Of a stretch of DNA of 64,000 nucleotides, positions 60,288 to 64,000 are shown piece by piece. The notes below the pieces were generated by a model. The model was not told where the DNA came from. It saw only the letters and a program-made list of their open reading frames with translations, and searched no databases. The stretch is from DATMNI01 sp035570275 (GTDB lineage: Bacteria; Acidobacteriota; Terriglobia; Bryobacterales; Bryobacteraceae): NCBI GenBank assembly GCA_035570275.1, contig DATMNI010000386.1, positions 1 to 64,000 on the forward strand. Reading direction: 5' to 3'. Within the stretch, counting starts at the first letter, position 1. Each line of letters starts with the position of its first letter. Position numbers and translations under genes: made by a program.

Positions 60288-63200
60288 ATGCGTACACGAA
60301 GTCGTTTAATCGTCAATTGCGCGGTCGGGTTGCTCATCGCGGCTGGCACAGCCAATCCCGGGCATGCTCAAGTCTTATACGGATCGCTCACCGGAAACGT
60401 GACCGATCCCAGTTCCGCGGGTGTTCCAGGCGCCAAGGTGGAAGCGCTGAATACTGGCACCGGCAGCAGTCACGAGTCTACAACCGATGACCGCGGCGCC
60501 TATCTATTTACCAACCTGCAACCAGGAATATTCAAGGTCACGGTCTCGATGAAATCGTTCAAGACGACGATTCAGAGCAATGTCACGGTGAGCCAGGGCG
60601 AAGTTCGCCGCGCCGATTTCTCGCTGCAAATCGCCCAGACAACCGAAACCGTCGAGGTCTCCTCCGATGCGGTCGTGCTGCAAACCGACAAAGCGGATAT
60701 CCATTCGGAGGTCACCGCTCAGGAAATCACAGAGCTGCCCTACCAAGGTGGCGAAGGCAAGAATTTCCAGAGCCTGCTGTTCCTGCTGCCCGGCGCGGGG
60801 ATCGTCGCCAGCCCCGAAGCCAATTCGGAAGCGGGCAATCCACAGCGCGCCATCACGCTTTTCATGAACGGCGTCTCTTCCACAGGCAACAACACCAGGC
60901 TGGATGGCGCCATGATTTCGTACCCATGGCTGCCGGTCAACGTGGCTTATGTGCCCCCGCCGGAGGCCATTCAAACCGTCAGTGTGAGCACCAATGCATT
61001 CGACGCCGAGCAGGGTGCGGCGGGGGGAGCGGCGGTCAACGTCACCATCAAGAACGGAACCAACGACCTGCACGGCGTGGCATTCGAGCGCAATAACAAC
61101 AACGACACGGCGGCGGTGAACAACTATTTCAGCCATCCAGGCCAGTTGTCCAAGAACATCTTCAACCAGTACGGGTTTGCCATAGGCGGCCCTATCTGGA
61201 TTCCCAAAGTGGTGCATGGCAGGAACAAGCTGTTCTTCTTCGTGGATTATATGGGAACCAAGCGCCGTCAATATGCCGCCGCTACCAATTTGACCCTGCC
61301 CACAGCCGCCATGCGCACCGGCGACTTCAGCGCCACGACAACGGCGATCTACGATCCGCTGACCGGCAATGCCGATGGCACCGGCCGCACACCGTTCGCC
61401 GGAAATATCATTCCCAGCAATCGGATCGCCTCCGCGTCCACCACCCTGACGGGCCTACTGCCAGCTTTGACCCGGCCGACTGCCTTCCTCAACAACACCG
61501 ACACCTATGGCGGGACGCAGTACAACCGCGGCAACTGGGATTACAAGGTCAACTACAATCCCAACGACAAGACGATGATTTGGGGCCGCTACAGCATTTC
61601 GCCGCTGGATATCGTAGCTCCGCTGGTGCTCGGCCCGGCTGGGGGTGATGCCTTCAACGGAGGCAATCCCATCCACGCCGGCGGCCGCGTGCAGGTGGCT
61701 GCGGCGGGTTTCACTTACACGTTTTCGCCGACCCTCCTGATGGACGGCAACTTCGGCTACACACGCCAGCACATCGGCGCCAACGGCGACCCACAAGACG
61801 GCTTCTACGGAACCGACGTACTCAAGATCCCCGGCACCAATGGCGTGGGCGAAGACTACAAGGGTATTCCGGGCTTCCAGGTTACCGGCGTTGCCAATAT
61901 TGGAAACACCAATACCGGCAGCCCGTTCCTGTTCCGCGACAACCAGTACACGTCCGCCATCAACCTGAGCAAGAACAGGGGCGCGCACTCCCTGCGCTTC
62001 GGCTTTGAATACGATAAGTTCGCGCTCAATCACTTCCAGCCGCAGGGCGGCACCTTTGGCACCGCGCGCGGCACCTTCGGATTCGATGGCACGCTGACCT
62101 CCCTCAAGGGCGGCGCCGCGGTCAACACCGGCGGCCCATTCAACTCCTGGGCACAGTTCCTGCTGGGCTATCCTTCCCATGTCGGCAAGATCACGCAGTT
62201 CAACGACCCTAACTCGCTGCGTTTTTCCACCTGGTCGATCTATGCGCGGGATTCGTGGCAAGCCACCAGGAATCTGACCATCAACTACGGCCTGCGCTGG
62301 GAATACTATCCGATCTATTCGCACGATCACTTTGGCGCGGTCCGCTTCGATCCCTCCACCGACAACATTCTGATCGGCGGCGAGGGTGGCGTGCCCTGGG
62401 ATACTGGCGCCACCGCCAGCAAGAAGAACTTCGCTCCGCGGTTTGGCGTGGCCTACCGTCTGGGGGCCAAAACCGTGATTCGTTCCGGCTTCGGTATCAC
62501 CGTGGATCCCGACAACATGCGCAACCAGCGCAACCAGTACCCCTCGGTGATCAACCAGGACTATGCCCCGGCGAATTCGTATCAGTTCATCAGCTACGCC
62601 GGCGTTCCAAACTCAAACGGCGCAACCCAGGTAAAGCTGTCGGATGGCATCCCGACGGCGACCTTCCCCAATATTTCGGCGGGCACCATAAAACCGTCCA
62701 CCACAGCTTCTCCGACCACCTACCTGCCTAGCACCGGGACGGTAACCTTCCCGGCGAATTACAACCGGGGATACTACGAGAGCTGGAATATCTTCATCCA
62801 GCGCGAATTCACCAAAAACCTGTCTGCCGAGGCAGGGTACGTCGGCACGCACGGCGTCCACGTGATGGAGGGCGTCAACATCAACGGGTCGGCCCCCAAC
62901 ACCGGCACGGCGGGCCGCCAACTCTTTCCCTACGTCACCAGCGATATGAACATGTACGAGCCGTTCGGCAGCATGACCTATAACGGCTTGCAGACGCGGC
63001 TGATGCAGCGCATCGGCGCCTCGTTCATCGGTGTCAGCTACACGTTTGCCAAAGCCATCAACAGCTCCAATGGCGACAATGGCGATGGCACCCTCTGGCG
63101 CGCCTACCCGGTGTCGTACAGTCTGGACAAGCAATTGGCCGGTTTCGACCGGACCCACACCTTCCAGCTTTACTACGTATACCAGTTGCCGTTCGGCAAG

Positions 63201-63722
63201 GGACACGAGTTCCTGAATCATGGACCGGCGTCATGGATCGCCGGCGGATGGGAGCTCACCAGCACGATCAGCCGGTACAGCGGCCTGCCGTTCACCGTTG
63301 GGACAAGCTCCAGCATCAATGCCGGCGGCCAGGGAACTTCTGCCACCCAGGTCAACCCGACAGTGGCGATTCTGGGAGGGCATGACGCCAACACTCCCTA
63401 TTTCGACGGCACCGCATTCGTCAATCCGCCGACGGGCGTCTTGGGCTCCACCGGCAGGAACATCCTGCGCGGCCCGGGCCTCTTCAACCTCAACCAGAAC
63501 ATCACCCGCACCTTTGCCTTCAAGGATGGGAAGATCAAGTTGCAGTTGGTGGGGGAGGCTTTCAACCTGACCAACACGGTGACTTTCAGCAATCCGCAAG
63601 CCACCTGCTGCTGGGTGAATAACGCTACCACTGGCGCCGTCAACTACAACAACTTCGCCGTGATCACCGGCACCGCTTCCACCCCGCGCTTTATCCAGGT
63701 GGGAGGCTACCTTCGGTTCTGA
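60288..63722 (+). CDS. TonB-dependent receptor with carboxypeptidase regulatory-like domain (Oar-like)
   Basis: 1144 residues from the ATG with AGGAGG 13 bases upstream. Signal peptide RLIVNCAVGLLIAAGTANPG (cleavage near GHAQ). CarboxypepD_reg-like domain GSLTGNVTDPSSAGVPGAKV onward (about 28-110), plug-like region (ITELPYQGGEGKNFQSLLFL, NGVSSTGNNTRLDGA) and a large barrel ending FIQVGGYLRF with terminal Phe. Placed after the corrinoid operon, it may import its substrate. A strong promoter and a large terminator frame it as a single-gene unit. Confidence 0.93.
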   Translation: MRTRSRLIVNCAVGLLIAAGTANPGHAQVLYGSLTGNVTDPSSAGVPGAKVEALNTGTGSSHESTTDDRGAYLFTNLQPGIFKVTVSMKSFKTTIQSNVTVSQGEVRRADFSLQIAQTTETVEVSSDAVVLQTDKADIHSEVTAQEITELPYQGGEGKNFQSLLFLLPGAGIVASPEANSEAGNPQRAITLFMNGVSSTGNNTRLDGAMISYPWLPVNVAYVPPPEAIQTVSVSTNAFDAEQGAAGGAAVNVTIKNGTNDLHGVAFERNNNNDTAAVNNYFSHPGQLSKNIFNQYGFAIGGPIWIPKVVHGRNKLFFFVDYMGTKRRQYAAATNLTLPTAAMRTGDFSATTTAIYDPLTGNADGTGRTPFAGNIIPSNRIASASTTLTGLLPALTRPTAFLNNTDTYGGTQYNRGNWDYKVNYNPNDKTMIWGRYSISPLDIVAPLVLGPAGGDAFNGGNPIHAGGRVQVAAAGFTYTFSPTLLMDGNFGYTRQHIGANGDPQDGFYGTDVLKIPGTNGVGEDYKGIPGFQVTGVANIGNTNTGSPFLFRDNQYTSAINLSKNRGAHSLRFGFEYDKFALNHFQPQGGTFGTARGTFGFDGTLTSLKGGAAVNTGGPFNSWAQFLLGYPSHVGKITQFNDPNSLRFSTWSIYARDSWQATRNLTINYGLRWEYYPIYSHDHFGAVRFDPSTDNILIGGEGGVPWDTGATASKKNFAPRFGVAYRLGAKTVIRSGFGITVDPDNMRNQRNQYPSVINQDYAPANSYQFISYAGVPNSNGATQVKLSDGIPTATFPNISAGTIKPSTTASPTTYLPSTGTVTFPANYNRGYYESWNIFIQREFTKNLSAEAGYVGTHGVHVMEGVNINGSAPNTGTAGRQLFPYVTSDMNMYEPFGSMTYNGLQTRLMQRIGASFIGVSYTFAKAINSSNGDNGDGTLWRAYPVSYSLDKQLAGFDRTHTFQLYYVYQLPFGKGHEFLNHGPASWIAGGWELTSTISRYSGLPFTVGTSSSINAGGQGTSATQVNPTVAILGGHDANTPYFDGTAFVNPPTGVLGSTGRNILRGPGLFNLNQNITRTFAFKDGKIKLQLVGEAFNLTNTVTFSNPQATCCWVNNATTGAVNYNNFAVITGTASTPRFIQVGGYLRF

Positions 63723-63751
63723 GGCGGCACCCAGCCTGACGCGTAAAGCAG

Positions 63752-63810
63752 CAAAAGCGGGGGCCGCGGCCAATTCCAGAAGGCTGGAATTGGGTGCGGT
63801 CCCCGCTTTG
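63752..63810 (+). terminator. Large hairpin after the second TonB receptor
   Basis: Long imperfect stem (about 26 pairs): CAAAAGCGGGGGCCGC...CCAATTCCAG, loop AAGG, CTGGAATTGG...CCCCGCTTTG. No T run follows, so it is either a bidirectional or Rho-assisted terminator or an mRNA-stabilising structure. The rest of the window to 64000 holds nothing recognised. Confidence 0.7.
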
Positions 63811-64000
63811 CAGTTTGGGTGAGAGCTAGGAAAATCGACTTGAAAAATTGGAGTGAAAAACCGCGTGCTGGCTGTGTGCCGTGCCCGTAAGCGCGCGGAC
63901 ACTGGGTTCTGTCTCCCCGCTTACACGTCCCCTAAATGGGCTGCACTGGGGAGCACTGTTGCGCGCCATCCTGCGGAGTCAAAGCCCGCCAGTCGAAACA

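Overview
The window looks like a GC-rich Acidobacteriota chromosome, probably of the Solibacter/Bryobacter type. This is inferred from gene content: two very large Oar-like TonB-dependent receptors with carboxypeptidase-like N-terminal domains, CRTAC1/ASPIC-UnbV FG-GAP proteins, NHL-repeat proteins with an IPT-like C-terminus, ADOP-type MacB permeases, Uma2 nucleases and many short dispersed palindromic repeats. No rRNA, tRNA, CRISPR array or intact transposase was seen.

Layout. 1-4.3 kb: end of the division and cell-wall cluster (murC-ftsQ-ftsA-ftsZ). 4.5-7.6 kb: small genes, a DUF433 antitoxin with a ruined DUF5615 toxin, a 134-bp decayed second copy of part of ftsZ, purS, mgtC-like and GNAT genes. 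7.9-11.6 kb: secreted beta-propeller and a GMC oxidoreductase with a gluconate-dehydrogenase subunit 3. 11.7-26.1 kb: a TonB receptor followed by a tightly overlapping run of exported TPR, molybdopterin oxidoreductase, phosphatase-fold and FG-GAP/ASPIC proteins. 26.1-35.1 kb: haem-binding protein, AbiEi-Fic fusion, frameshifted MacB permease, O-methyltransferase and NHL protein. 35.4-39.4 kb: a decayed type I restriction locus (internally deleted HsdM, intact YhcG-type nuclease carrying coding palindromes, shattered HsdS), then a methyltransferase scrap joined to a truncated permease. 39.6-44.6 kb: L,D-transpeptidase with M23 peptidase, and sedolisin with haem peroxidase.

44.7-53.6 kb is a glucuronoxylan catabolism locus: GH67 alpha-glucuronidase and a glucarate-dehydratase-family enzyme on the minus strand, xylose isomerase on the plus strand. 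Their originally shared divergent promoter region now exists as two diverged copies (about 48.49-48.63 and 52.29-52.50 kb) on either side of a 3.7-kb block of toxin-antitoxin modules. In that block, and in the module at 5.5 kb, every antitoxin frame is open and every toxin is damaged.

53.8-60.1 kb is a compact corrinoid methyltransferase operon: UroD-type methyltransferase, corrinoid protein, PF13769-like small protein, ferredoxin-ASKHA reactivator, MetH-activation-like protein, homocysteine methyltransferase-like protein and an unknown small protein. Because it directly follows the glucuronoxylan genes, I propose that it may demethylate the 4-O-methyl-glucuronate released by GH67 (inference only). 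The window ends with a second TonB receptor that has a near-consensus promoter and a large terminator hairpin.
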